NCBI GenBank assembly: GCA_946807835.1
Contig: OX327697.1
Coordinates: 22,330,001-22,394,000 of the forward strand
Reading direction: 5' to 3'
DNA from: Ailanthus altissimus
Lineage: Eukaryota > Streptophyta > Magnoliopsida > Sapindales > Simaroubaceae
DNA length: 64,000 nucleotides
Positions 12,601-24,395 of the stretch are shown one piece after another. The notes below the pieces were generated by a model. That model was not told the DNA's origin, did no database searches, and saw only the letters and a program-made list of their open reading frames with translations. The position numbers and the translations under genes are program-made. Each line of letters begins with the position of its first letter. Position 1 is the stretch's first letter.

Positions 12601-12765
12601 GTAAAGACCTAGAATATATTGGAAGTAGTCAGCTTTATAAGATAATACTTTATAGACGACTTGTTTATCGACCAACTTTGACTTAGAAATGAGCTTCAGA
12701 TGTGTTTCTTGAGCTTTGGTCGACTTGGATTTCTTGGAATGAGAGGCAATCAATTTGGAGGCCAT
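9671..12765 (-). pseudogene. Antisense plant mobile domain (PMD-like) gene carried by the gypsy element
   Basis: Read on the minus strand from ATG at 12765: a basic Ser/Lys-rich N-terminus (MASKLIASHSKKSKS), then the open stretch 11795-12385 with YGVDINADLLVGAIDLY, FWVEYITFLLFWLSKYALY and GGPFWILYFWIVMYF. This is the pattern of the plant mobile domain found in MAIN/MAIL-type proteins and in transposable elements. Weaker matching frames follow at 11313-11522. The C-terminal part (10438-9700) is low-complexity and probably coiled-coil. Several stops and shifts make it a pseudogene. Extra antisense ORFs between integrase and 3' LTR are known from Tat-like gypsy elements; the copy here fits that arrangement. 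Confidence 0.72.
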
Positions 12766-13631
12766 TAGAATTAATTGTATGGATTAAAAAAGAAATTAAG
12801 ATAAACGAAGCAAACAAATAATGAAATAGAAGAGAAGATCAAAAGTAAAAATTCTGAGGATTTTTTCCTTGAAGATGAATTTGAAGGTGGAGGAATGCTC
12901 AAAAGTTACTTGTCTCAAAGAGTTGAGAGAAGAGAGGACTTGAAAACTTATAAAAGTATAAAATGAAGCTCTTCTCTTCTTATAGTGGCATAGAGGCAGT
13001 TAAAATAAAAGGTTGCACTCAAATAGTCAGGCATTTAATGAAGCGTCAATCACAATATTTTTACTCTTAATGAGTTAACAAATGTAATTAGATTGTTTCT
13101 AATAATTATTGACATTTAATCACATGACGGTTATCAAAATGGTCAGAAGGTGAAGTCTATCCAGAAGATATTAAATGCCAAGAGAGAGTCAATTTAAAAT
13201 TACGAGGTAAAGATGTAATCTTGAGAATTAAAAGGCAACGGTCGATTTATAAAGGTTCGGGAAATGTCATGGATGACTTCGGCTTTTAATAGTTAGGAAT
13301 TATAGATGATTTTAATAAGATTATTTTTCATTAAGCCGATTAGTATAAAAGATAATCAGACGATAAATGTAATATAATTGAAGGTCGGACGATTTTTGAG
13401 AGAACGATGTTCAGAACGACTTTGGTACATAGGCACAAACGATTTCAGAATGGCAATCCTTAGACACGGGGTACTCTGGATGATATCTGAAATATTGAAT
13501 CATAAAGAATGATCCTAGACGATTTGGGAGTGATAAACTTGTAGCAAGAATTTTTCAACCGGCTAGTGTTGCAAGCCTTGATAAAATCATTCTTTTAATC
13601 GGCTTGCATGGGACATTTATTATACCAATAG
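12766..13631. other. Gypsy region between antisense gene and 3' LTR homology
   Basis: AT-rich, no coding frame. Probably the promoter and leader of the antisense gene plus the U3 part of the 3' LTR, whose left end I could not fix because the 5' LTR copy is truncated. Confidence 0.4.
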
Positions 13632-13990
13632 GTTTTGTATAGGGATTTGCAGCCTATAAATAGGGCTTGTTTTTCATTGTAAGTAATGAACTATTTAATA
13701 CATATAATTGACACAAGCTTTTCAGCTTTTATCATTTTTTCTCGTTTTTATCATTCAACTCAAGACTCTATGTCCTTACTTGTTAAAAATTCTACGACGC
13801 TGTTAAGAGAGCTTTACTTGTCTTTCTCTGTAAAAGACCTAAGTTTTGCAATACTCTTGCTGTGCCACAGCCCAGGTCTAGCAATAGATCTCGCTTGTTA
13901 TATTCCAGCCTAGGTTTAGCAATAAACTTCGCATGCTAGCAAAAACCCTTAGTCTCAGTTTCTCTCGAATCCGGGGTAACTTATCTCTAA
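13632..13990 (+). repeat. 3' LTR of the gypsy element (R/U5 side)
   Basis: 13632-13912 matches the 5' LTR remnant, including the TATA box CTATAAATAGGG at 13654-13665. It has about 65 bp absent from the 5' copy (around 13795-13855). The right end, near 13990-14040, was not resolved. Confidence 0.7.
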
Positions 13991-13999
13991 TTGGACACA

Positions 14000-14139
14000 G
14001 AGCATACACGAACCCGAAATTTATTTTGTGAATAGGGAGTTATGAAGGTAAATGTGTTAATGTTTACATTGGTGGGTGCAGTTAGGATGCTTTAAGGGGT
14101 GGTGCTTTGTTCACCAATATCTTGATTCATTCCAGCCAT
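14000..14139 (-). pseudogene. Ty1/copia gag start
   Basis: An ATG at 14139 (MAGMNQDIGEQSTTP, then a stop, then SILTAPTNVNINTF) follows the primer binding site by two bases. It is the N-terminal part of the gag whose middle lies at 2209-2828; the gypsy element separates the two. Confidence 0.7.
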
Positions 14140-14141
14140 TA

Positions 14142-14153
14142 GCTTTGATACCA
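14142..14153 (-). promoter_or_regulatory. Primer binding site (initiator tRNA-Met) of the copia element
   Basis: Minus strand TGGTATCAAAGC, one base from the standard TGGTATCAGAGC complementary to the 3' end of initiator tRNA-Met. It lies between the LTR end and the gag start codon. Confidence 0.85.
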
Positions 14154-14550
14154 AGATAGAATTTTGTGTCTAAAGAAGATATGTTTTTAGTGAATGAATC
14201 ATAGAATGATGTTGTACAAAGTTACAAATATATATTACTGTTACATTGCCAATCATTGGCTATTCTAGAACATTCATAAAGATACATTTTTTGGATTATT
14301 CACAAATATAGTAATAATGTTTATTGGATTATATATGTCCTTTTGCTAGCTGTAAGGTCCTTGTCTAGACAAATGAGATGTTGACAAGCAATGCCTTGAG
14401 CTGGAACAGTTGTTACTGAGGTAGTTGTCATATGTTGAAATCTCTTGTGCAGAAAGTTATTTTACTGTAGAGAGAATGTTGCAATCATGGGTTGGCTCTT
14501 CGTGCTGGGCTTGCTCTATTAATGGGCTTTGATCAGTACTTTGTTTAACA
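14154..14550 (-). repeat. 5' LTR of the copia element
   Basis: About 397 bp, starting TGTTAAAC at 14550 on the minus strand and ending next to the primer site. It contains a TATATAATCC-like promoter stretch. Its first ~80 bp reappear inverted at 2126-2208. No target-site duplication was found between 2121-2125 and 14551-14555. Confidence 0.75.
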
Positions 14551-14809
14551 AACATGTCGTGTCAAAATTTGAATTCTTTCTTAAGTTAATCTTTTACCAA
14601 ATTTTTTTTTTAACATATGATTGGTGTGAATTGATAATTACTAAATATATTTAAATTTTTAAAAAAAAATTTAAGTAAAGTTTAATTTAGAAGAGATCCT
14701 AATTAGTCGAGTCAAACTAAATATTTTAATTAAAAGTCAAAATTAGACTTCAATACAATTTATGCGTGAGGCATATATGAATCATGTTAGATTAAAACTC
14801 GTTGGGCAG

Positions 14810-14943
14810 ATGCCATGATTACACTACCAACCCCTCTAAGAACATGCCATGATTACACTACCAACCCCTTTAAGAACATGCCATGATTACACTACCAACC
14901 CCTTTAAGAACATTCCATGATTACACTACCAACCTCTCATAGC
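14810..14943 (+). repeat. 34-bp tandem repeat, 4 units
   Basis: Four consecutive copies of a unit built on CATGATTACACTACCAACCC (14810, 14844, 14878 and 14912), nearly identical, the last diverging at its end. It lies in the internal leader of the truncated gypsy element to its right. Confidence 0.95.
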
Positions 14944-15045
14944 AGGCCAACTCATTACTAACCTATTTACAATTATTCAACTCGTTGCTAGTATCGGCTG
15001 GGTTCCCTTGACTGGACACATAAAGTCTACAAAATCCTATTCTTA

Positions 15046-15057
15046 GCTCTGATACCA
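15046..15057 (-). promoter_or_regulatory. Primer binding site of a second gypsy element
   Basis: Minus strand TGGTATCAGAGC, a perfect initiator tRNA-Met complement, 8 bases beyond an LTR ending GGGGCGTGACA. This pairing is typical of Tekay/Del-type chromoviruses of plants. Confidence 0.85.
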
Positions 15058-15065
15058 CTAAAAGT

Positions 15066-18025
15066 TGTCACGCCCCAGACCCAAAAGATCCGACACACAA
15101 CATAACTTACATTCATTCAATAATGTACACTCATAAATAATATTACATAAAATTTCAAACTTTAATTCAATATAAGAATCCTTAAGACACATATAATCTT
15201 AATGTTTCTAGTATATTTCTAAATTCTTATTTACGTGTTGGTCTCATGTTTAAAATATAAACATAAATATTTATTTACAATAGTTAAACATTCATTTCAA
15301 TTTTTTTTTCATAATTATAATAATTGAATTATAACTAGGACAATTAGTAAACTGGAGATACGCAGAGTTTTCTCAGAGATTAACACTCTACTATGTTACC
15401 AATAACAACTTTGTTATCGGAAGCCCAGAATATATTCATTGCAAATTCTTATTTAAAATCAACCCATAACCATACTTGGTGAAACTTAAACCAAATACAA
15501 CCACACACAATAAAATAATACATAAGTATTTATTCAATAGGGACAAATCAAATATCTTAACCCACGTATCCCTAAATGAAACACTCAGCAACCTAACAAC
15601 TTAGGGACCCAAGAAACAACAAAAGCCTTGCCAAATTCGCTAAGCACACATGTATCTTATTTACCTGAAATTACCGTAAAATATAATGAGTATAAAAATC
15701 AGTAAGCATATTAGTTTTTCATATATCAAATACAAATACATATATATATATAATGCATATATATGATATGTTGTGATAAATCAAAATCATAATCTTATCA
15801 AATCACATGTCAGGTAAGCGCTTACACATTCGTTCAAAACATATAATAAGAATATCATCACTCAACTACTACTTAGTAGGACTTACATATCACATATCAC
15901 ATAATGAGCCAAATGTCACTCGTAGGTGACATATTGTATGAGAGGAATAGTACAAGTGAGGTTTTAAATTACACATATATAGTGCTCATACCCGAAGGTA
16001 AAAGCCAAACCCTCACCCTGATCATCGGTGAGTACCACACGAATGTGATGACTCACTCTTCCTTTAGGTACCAATAGAATCCTCCCTACATATGAAACAC
16101 ATAACATATACCAATCCCGAAAGAAATGCCACACATAAAGGCTCCACAAATCATATAAAATGCCTACTAAGTCAACAGTGAGTTCAAGCATCCTCAAAAC
16201 ACAAAAAGTTTCTCATTGATATATTACACTTCAAAAGTTCTTTTTATTAAACACATTTCATTTTGAAAGCTCACTTTAAAAAATACATATATGTCATGTA
16301 TGTCCATGCTCACATTCTTTAACACATGTCTTCACATTTCATATCAAAATATACTTTGACATAACATAAATATATTCCTAACTACGTTTATAAAATCATA
16401 CATAATAATTACTATGTTTATTGTGATTTCAGTAAAAAGTCTAATATACTTATCTCTTAACACTTTCAGCTACAAAACTTAAATCTCCTTAACCTATCAA
16501 TAGAGATTAATCCTTTCATGAGCCTCAACATTCATACAAAATACTTTAAATAGCTTACAAAATTACACATATTGACTTATCACATCGAATTGGTTCAATT
16601 ACTTGATTTCTCAAAACCTGCCATTTTGACCACTTACACTTAACAAAATTTTCTTATACATCAAATGATCTCCAATTACTCCAAAATCAGAATATATCAT
16701 TCTTAACTCATATATCCTTCTTATATATAAATATTATATCATAATTCCTACACAATCCATTCTATAAACACTATCAAATTCAAACTATTAACCTAACAGG
16801 ATCAAGATATTTACTGAACAATATTCAATTTCCTAATTTTATAATATTATATACTAACTCAAAAATTATAAAACTACCATAGAATTACTCTTACACATAT
16901 CTCAATCCATGATAAATATTTCACTTCAAAATCACTGCCAAAAGTATTTTAAAACTATTTTATTCTATAACTTTAAAAATCTGTTAATCAAATACTGCAA
17001 TGAGCTGATACTATTTAGAAAATCATAACAATTTAACTACATTGATCTAAATTCTCAATTCTGAGTATATCATATTAGACATATAAACTTATCATATTCC
17101 ATAAATTTTTTGAAGATCATTCAGTAGATCAAAAATTATTTGTCTCTATATCATATTGTTAATACAGGAAATTTCTAGAATTTCAAGGTTATTTTGGTAA
17201 ATTCACTAAAAATTTAATTTTTGAAATTTTCAATCGATTCAAAGTTTCAATTGTTAATACAGGAAATTTCTAGAATTTCAAGGTTATTTTGGTAAATTCA
17301 CTAAAAATTTAATTTTTGGAATTTTCAATCGATTCAAAGTTTCAAATGATTCTAAACATGTATAATTTCATATACTCAAAATTCAAAACCAAAATCGAAG
17401 CACAAAAATTTATAAAATTCCTAGATCAAGAGACTATCAAGTAAAAATTCTGCAATTCATCATGATTTATCAAGTTATCTACATAGATCATCATCAATTC
17501 TCACAATATCTTACGAAATCCACATCAAATCCTCAATTGTACATATTTTTAGAAATCAAAACTTAAAGGAATTAACTAAATTAACACCAAGAAACTAAGA
17601 AAGGGTTATAATATACCTCTTAAATCTTAAATTTCAACTTTCTTTTTCTTTTTCTTCTTCTTCTTCTCTTTCTCTTTCTCTCCCCTTTCTTTCTCTCTGT
17701 TCTCACTCTAAAAGAGGTGGCTGGACCAAAATGAGTGAATTAGGGTTTCAAAAGTGTATTTTTATACTAAGAGGCTAATTTTTAATATTTATGAATTAAC
17801 CCCCAAAACTTTTAAAGTATTATAATTTGGTCCCTAAAATAAATCTAGTCTTGCAAATAAATTCAATACTAATAGTATGTCCTTAACCTATACAAATACT
17901 ACTAATAACAATATATAAATCAAGTATCACCTACATACAAATAAAATGTGTATATTTATATATATATATATATAAATACTTATTCTTACCGGTTGTGCAT
18001 ACTAGTTACTACACTAGACCTCCCG
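15066..18025 (-). repeat. Long gypsy LTR (Tekay/Del-like), truncated element
   Basis: The right end on the minus strand is GGGGCGTGACA at 15066-15076, next to the primer site. No coding frames; it includes a pyrimidine tract at 17635-17700 and the 95-bp tandem duplication at 17156-17345. The upstream limit near 18000-18030 is a guess from a change in composition. Only a leader with 34-bp repeats remains of the internal region. Confidence 0.6.
17156..17345 (+). repeat. 95-bp tandem duplication
   Basis: Two adjacent copies beginning TTGTTAATACAGGAAATTTC at 17156 and 17251, almost identical, so recent. Confidence 0.95.
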
Positions 18026-19600
18026 CTCATTCTAGAATTTAAGCCAAAATTGACTTGCTAAGAGCAAATGATGCACGCAAGGTAGGAGAGTTTAAAAAAA
18101 TATAAATTAGGAAAAAATAAAGTAAGAAAAGCTTCAAGTTCTTTGAGATGGAAATTGTTGTAATTTTTGAGATTGAAAATTTGTAATGCAATACTTGTAT
18201 CCAAAAGAAAAAAAAATAAAACTCGTTCCAACAATTTTCATTCATCTAATTACAAATTCTCAACACAATTATTTTTTATTTTTAAAATTTTCTTTCATTC
18301 AATTCCAAATTGCAAATTATTATAAAATAAATTCTCAGTCACTCCAAAATGATAACAACAATATTCATTTTTGACCTCGCTAAGATAGTGACAACAAAAA
18401 TTTATTACAAGTACAACTTGCACGATATAACAATGCAATGAAAATAATTTCAAATTATTATACAATCATATATACAACACTTTCAAATTATTATACAATC
18501 ATATATACAACACAAATAGTCATACATTGTATTACAAATATTGTAACCGAATTTTCACCTATACTAATTATTTTGGCTTAATGCACATTCGTCGCCATAC
18601 TGTGAAATATATGAATGGGCAGGAAACTTTGATTTTGAGGTTTATTAAATAAAGTATGTTATTTTATTTTTAAATTTAAATTTAATTTATTTAAGTTATA
18701 TTTTAAAAACTAATTTATGCTTTTTTTTTCATTATGTTTATTAATAATTTTAATATTATTACAATATTATAATGGCAATAAAATTATTATAAAAAAATGT
18801 AGCTATTGATTTAATCGTGTGTTCTAACACAAATATTAAATTTAAAAAAAAATAAACAAAAGTGTTGTATTACTATAGTTTATATTATGATAGACTTTAC
18901 TTTATTGAGTTTTTAACAATTTAAATTTTTGCATAATAAAGCTTTTGATGGTCGTGCCAACACAGGCAATGGATAAAAAAAATTCAGTCCACTACGATAC
19001 TGTAGTTCACTGTATTAACCCATAATAACATACTACATTACTGTACTGACCCGTAACCCGCCTCAATTGCCACCTCTAATAGAATCTAATCACACAAATC
19101 TTACACCGGTTATTTCTTTCTTTTCATAATACACTGTAACACAACTAAGATGTCGACCATGTAAATAACATTATGAATAATGAATACAAAATTTGTTGCA
19201 TCACTTGCATTTAAAAAAAGAAAAAAGAATTATAAATGACGTGTCCCATCCTCGTGAGATTATACAACAATCTCCACTAATATGATAAATTATAGTACAC
19301 AAATTAATACGTGACATTTTGAAACACAACATCGACTAAGATACAAAAATTTTAAATTTATCAAATACCACGTCAATTAAAATACAAATATTATATTTCA
19401 AATTTATTAAATACTAGTTTAATTAAAATACAAAGACGGCATATAAAATTTCAAAAAAAAAAAAATTATATAAACATTTTCCCAACTCTTCTATTTAGAT
19501 ACAAATTGTATTCCAACTTGCCTAACACAATTATAATATTACTTTAGAATTAATTTTCGTTTGTAAGATCAAGAAACCAGCGGAAATTCACTATTTTATC
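18026..19600. other. AT-rich intergenic DNA
   Basis: No gene seen. Contains a 33-bp tandem duplication (TTTCAAATTATTATACAATC units at 18448 and 18481) and many short A/T runs. Confidence 0.6.
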
Positions 19601-20123
19601 TCAACCAACAATTTTTTGCTACAAATAACTCCATCAACTTATAGTTCCCCACATTTTTAATAATAATATACAAGCTAAGTATGTAGGCCTTCTTATTCCA
19701 TTACAGAATAATTACAGAATAATCACAGGTAAATCGACTATAAATTAAATTAGGAGACGTACATCTCCCATTGATCCTAACAAGCTTAGAAACTATTCAA
19801 TGAGGCACTACCATAACATCAATTCCACAAAGTTGGTTCGGTAGCTCTGTCGCACTATCCAAATTGCTTGATGAATTCTGCATACACCATAGATGAAGGA
19901 GACTAATGAAAAAAAAAATGCAAATGATCCAATTGACCATAGAAAATAAATAACCATCCATTCAAAACCAAGCGTACTCTGATTGCAAAACTTTAAACAA
20001 AACAAACGATTGTCTCAACTAGCAATACACTAGTCCTGTGTAAAAGATTATAACAAAGAAAGCTATACTATAAGTCCAACCAAAACATATTCCTGCTATT
20101 ACTCTTCACAGATCTGAAGCAGC

Positions 20124-21731
20124 TTAAGCATCAACAACATGTTCATCTGCAATAAGTAACTTGCCGGTGGGCTTTGCCAAAAGATCGGTGAATTCTTGGA
20201 ATGGTGATTTCACAAAGCGAGTCTCCCTCCAAAAGTCAGGAGTCAAGAATCCATAAGTCTTCAACAAACACTCAAAAGTTGCCTGTGGATCCGAAGGAAA
20301 AGACAAGTCATTCACTAACAAACATTTACAAACAGATTACATTTACTACAACAATAGTAATTAGCGGGAACAGGGAAAAGATGTTGCAAAGTCTTAAAGC
20401 ACAAAGGACCAAGAATATCAAGCTATATTGTCGAGAGTAACGGATACTCTCTCTAAGGAAGCTCAAAACAATCTCAGCATAAAAATAAAGATCATTGGAC
20501 AGCAATATAACATTACAAAGACAACGAAATGTCAATTTACCAAAATATGAAAAAGTACAGAAGCAATGTAGCATTCCAAAGGCAACAAAATGTCAATTTA
20601 CCAGCACCAGATTGAGAAAGAAACATTATTACAACTTCAAAACTCCAACATTTAATTGGAAAGCATATTTTAAACTCATACTATATCTACTGAACCATTA
20701 ATAACATTCTAACTTATCAGAAAAGAATAGCCACCCAATTAACAGCAAAGACCAGTTATCAACATAAGCTCAAAATATGAACCCAAATACAAGTAACCAA
20801 TAACGTGAACTCAAATACACATAAAATTACAATTAATCTGCACAGCATAATAGTTAAAGAGAATATCACATATAATGAAAGATAAAACATTTAAAGCATT
20901 AAATTCCAAAACAAAACAAATACATTAATTAATTAGTAATCCATATGTCATTCGCAATAATTTACCATCCAACTTAATTAAAAATATATATATAAATTTT
21001 GCACAAATAATCACATATATTAAATCCAATAAAAGTAAAACCAATTAAAAGCAAGACAAGACTGGTGAGATCTAAACCTTGACAAAGTTTCCGAGGGTCT
21101 TTGTAGATCCCCGAGATGAAGTGAAAACATCCTCAATACCAGCAAACTGTAGCACTTTCTTTGGAACCCTCGCCGCCACAATACCAGCACCACGAGGGGC
21201 CGGAACCATCCTCACAGTGACACTACCACACTTACCGGTCACCTTGCACGGTACCGTGTGGGGCTTCCCGATCTTGTTACCCCAGTAACCTCTTCTCACA
21301 GGAATAACCGATAGCTTAGCCAATATAATAGCGCCACGAATGGCGGTGGCCACCTCCTTGGAGCACTTGACTCCGAGACCCACGTGGCCGTTACCGTCAC
21401 CGACGACAACAAAGGCCTTGAACCTGGTCCTCTGACCGGCACGTGTCTGTTTCTGGACGGGCATAATCTTCATGACCTCGTCCTTCAAGGCGGGACCAAT
21501 AAGCTGGTCGATGATTTGGTACTCTTTGACGGGGAGAGAGTGAAGGTAGATCTGCTCAAGGCTTCTAATTTTACCTTCCTTAACCAGACGGCCGAGTTTT
21601 GTAACGGGGACCCATTTTTCCTCCTCCTCTCTGCGGCCAGCGCGGCGGCGCCCTCGAGGACCGCCGCGGTCACCGCGACCGCGACCAAACCCACGACCAA
21701 AACCGCGCTCTCCACCTCCTCGTTCGGCCAT
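20124..21731 (-). CDS. RPS2: 40S ribosomal protein S2 (uS5), copy A
   Basis: Two exons on the minus strand: 21078-21731 (218 codons) and 20124-20282 (52 codons plus stop), with a 795-bp GT-AG intron between Lys218 and Ala219. The 270-residue product has the RG-rich N-terminus (residues 6-35), the S5 double-stranded-RNA-binding-like domain (~85-160, [20 protein letters not shown]), the S5 C-terminal domain (~185-230, [20 protein letters not shown]) and the eukaryotic tail. uS5 is part of the small subunit near the mRNA entry and decoding centre. It differs from copy B at four residues (10, 16, one in LLA/SKP and the penultimate one). Both exon junctions match the reading frame exactly, so the gene looks functional. 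Confidence 0.97.
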
Positions 21732-21767
21732 TTTGTCGGTTTAGGATTTGGTGAATGCGCTGGCTGC

Positions 21768-21776
21768 CTAGGGTTT
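21768..21776 (-). promoter_or_regulatory. Telo-box of RPS2 copy A
   Basis: Minus strand AAACCCTAG about 40 bp upstream of the start codon, in the promoter/5' leader. Telo-boxes are common in plant ribosomal-protein promoters. An equivalent motif lies upstream of copy B. Confidence 0.7.
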
Positions 21777-22365
21777 TTGAGTGAGAAGTGTGGAAGGTGT
21801 CATTATATATTGTGTGCAAAGTGGTTAAATGTTAGTAGGGTTTGTTTAATCGGGTCATCGGGTTGTATTTGGATTGGATTGATCCGCTTTAGAATAATAA
21901 CCTGTAAGGAAAATTTAAAAGTAGCTCCCAATTTCATAAATATTCTCTTTTTAGCCACATATGAAATTTTTTTAATTTTTTATAATAAAAAAATGTTCAA
22001 ATATAAACCCTTTTACTCTAACTCAAATATCTTCAAACTTTCCTAATTTTTTTTAAAGTGATACTTTAATTTTTTAGTTTTGAAAATACACAAATACACT
22101 TATTTTTATTAAATTAAATGTTAATTACTATAATTACTATAATATATTTGATTAATAGTTGATTAACATTGATTAGTCATTAATTGGTATTAATTGATGT
22201 TAATTAGCAGAAACCAACGTTAATCACTTGTTAATTGACACTGAAACGGTTCACCATTAATATTGTAGAGTTCTAAATTTTGTTATTTACGCAACAACAG
22301 ATTATTTTCACCGGTGAATCACCATTGTAACTTAAAATTAGTTTTAAAAAAAAAAGAGTAAGTGC

Positions 22366-23297
22366 TAGAACATGAATAACTTGACACGTTGAAGTTGTTC
22401 ATGAATAATGTTATGGGACAGTGAGAAAGGAACATGGGATACGACAGAAACGAGAAAAATAAGTTTCAGAAATTGAGGCTGTAAATTTAATGCAAGCCAC
22501 CAAAGTAGATGTGCATCTTACTGAATCACAGATGGTTAGCAAGAGAGATTTAAATGAGATCCAGGAGCTTTTTGTCTTGGTTTGACACCATGACTTCTCA
22601 GGTCGGGTGCAAGATGTGCATCTTGATTCTTAGGAAAGTAGTCAGGTCCACGAGTGTAAGGAAGTACTTCAGAGAAAGATGTCGACAGTTATATCTGAAT
22701 TTGAGGATCTACGGGTTGTGAGAAAGAAATTCTTCAGAATTTTTTACGTGAGAAAGAGTTGAAAACAAACATGCTTGAAGGTGTAGGAGATTCAGGCCTG
22801 GAAACTAGTTTGAACTCAGAAATTTTAGAAGTTGAACCTCTGGTGAGTCATCTGATATGTCATTAAATTTCTTGATATTGCATGACAAGCTGCCACATCT
22901 TACAAAATAGTGATAGTTGAAGCATGATCTTTAAGTGTGGAACCAAAGTTTATCTTCTTCAACATAGTTGTAGATATGTCTGCTCACAAGAAGTAGCATA
23001 TGAAGCTAAAATGGAGAGGAATGTTGATACAATTTACATGTCTTTAGTTTCAGTTTTAGGTTACCTTGGTGGTTACTGGTTGGTTCAGATAGTAAGATCC
23101 TTTTTTAAGAGCTACTTTATTCTTGTGACAAAAGAATTCAACCTTGATGGACTTTCATCTACTTTGGTGGCTTGCATTAGAGCCTCAATTTCTGAAACCT
23201 TTTTTTTTTTGTTTCTGCCATAGCCGCATGTTCCTTTTTCACTATCCCAAAACACTATTCTTGAATAACTTCAACGTGTCCAGTTATTCACGTTCTA
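22366..23297 (+). mobile_element. TIR element, 0.93 kb, with exon-like cargo
   Basis: Imperfect terminal inverted repeats of ~72 bp: 22366-22437 and 23227-23297 (TAGAACRTGAATAACT.GACACGTT and onward to GGAACATG). Between them lies non-repetitive, less AT-rich DNA. On the plus strand broken frames resemble coding sequence (AVNLMQATKVDVHLTESQMV; STVISEFEDLRVVRKKFF), followed by a splice-donor-like CTG/GTGAGT at 22842/22843. No transposase. Absent from copy B. It resembles a Pack-type element that captured a gene fragment; the source gene is not recognised. Confidence 0.6.
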
Positions 23298-24059
23298 ACA
23301 ATTTTTTAAAAAAAAAACTAAAGCGAAAATAATTTTATTATTGCATAAACATAAATTTTAAAGTTTGACAGTATTCACGATAAATCATTTTAGTGTCAAT
23401 TAACATCGACGATTGGTCAATGTTAATTAATTATTAGTCAATAATACTATAGTAATTATAGTGATTATCATTTAATTTAACAAAAAAATTATAAAAATGA
23501 ATCTATTTATATTTTTTTGAAATCAAGGAGACTAAAGTATTACTTTCAAGAAACCTTTGAAGTCCAATTATCATTTACCCATAGAAAAATAACTAAAAAA
23601 GTTAAAAAAAATTAGGGGTGGACAAAACAGTATCTGAACCGAAAATATCATACCAAACTAGTCGATTTAATATTAGAGTATAAAAATTAACCAATCGATT
23701 TTTTTATTTTGGTCCGCGAAAATACCAAACCAAATTGCAAGGCATAAACAAAATTTATAAAAAAAAAAAATTCAAACAATTTATTTTGTGGATTTTAATT
23801 CTAATAGTTTTTTTACCTGTTTAGTTTATAGAATATAAATAATTTAGTGCTTAAAAGTCGATTGTCACTTTATTTATTTAGATATCTCATATCCGAAAAC
23901 TAGTAATTTATCTTGTCAATTTTCTAGAGCCCAAATAACTCAATTTGGCTTAAGCCATGCCTTTATTAAACTAAAGAATTCTCGCCATCTTAGAACAGTT
24001 GGTTCTCATTCTTTAGACACTACGAGTGATGCTCAAATGGAATCTTGAGCATTTCAAAA

Positions 24060-24112
24060 ACTTGTGCGGACTTCCGTCAATTCCTTTGAGTTTCATTCTT
24101 GCTAATGTACTC
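24060..24112 (-). pseudogene. Organellar small-subunit rRNA fragment
   Basis: The minus strand contains AAACTCAAAGGAATTGACGG followed by AAGTCCGCACAAG, the universally conserved stretch near E. coli 16S position 910-940. Only ~50 bp match; the flanks diverge. It is not the nuclear 18S form, which reads AAACTTAAAG. Confidence 0.6.
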
Positions 24113-24318
24113 TCATAACGAGGGGTTCTTATCCCTCTCTTTCAATACCTTTACCTAATTTACAATGTGACTAATAAAAATTGAGATATTTGTTTTATTT
24201 AATTTTGTAAATTAAATATAGTTAATTAAGATCCCCCACTTACCATACATTTACCTAATTCATCAATGTAACTAGTAAAATTGAGATCTTTGTTTTATTT
24301 AATTTTATAAATATTATA

Positions 24319-24395
24319 GGAGCAAATGTAGTCAAGTGGATTAAGGCAATGGATTGTGAATCTACTATAAGTGAATTTAATTCCCATTATTCACC
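24319..24395 (+). pseudogene. Degenerate plastid-type trnH-GUG
   Basis: Aligns end to end with plastid trnH-GUG: ATGTAG.CAAGTGGAT, the anticodon arm GGATTGTGAATC with GTG at 24356-24358, and a T-arm-like AATTCCCAT. Nearly all differences are C to T or G to A, and the T-stem GGGTTCAATTCCC is broken, so it is not functional. Confidence 0.8.

Larger units (their letters stand above)
2947..13990 (+). mobile_element. Degenerate Ty3/gypsy retrotransposon, Tat-like, with antisense extra gene
   Basis: Order on the plus strand: 5' LTR remnant, aspartic protease, reverse transcriptase with YIDD, RNase H, a second archaeal-type RNase H, integrase, then a long antisense gene and the 3' LTR. The second RNase H and the extra gene between integrase and 3' LTR are features of the Tat lineage of plant gypsy elements. 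No gag is seen; the 5' LTR runs almost directly into protease, so an internal deletion is likely. All frames carry stops and frameshifts. The integrase is split by a solo LTR at 6058-8241. The element sits inside the copia gag of 2126-14550. Confidence 0.8.

Noticed and set aside
15964..16197. 77-aa minus-strand frame
   Set aside because: Lies within a long LTR without other coding signals.
20283..21077. Possible C/D snoRNA in the RPS2 intron
   Set aside because: TGATGA and CTGA-like words occur but not in the same place in both introns, and no flanking stem or guide is visible.
21384..22046. 220-aa open frame opposite RPS2 copy A (and a similar one at 36043-36537)
   Set aside because: Antisense shadow of the GC-rich RPS2 exon; no protein features of its own.
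24319..24395. Functional tRNA-His gene
   Set aside because: T-stem and acceptor pairing are broken by transitions; it is a decayed organellar copy.
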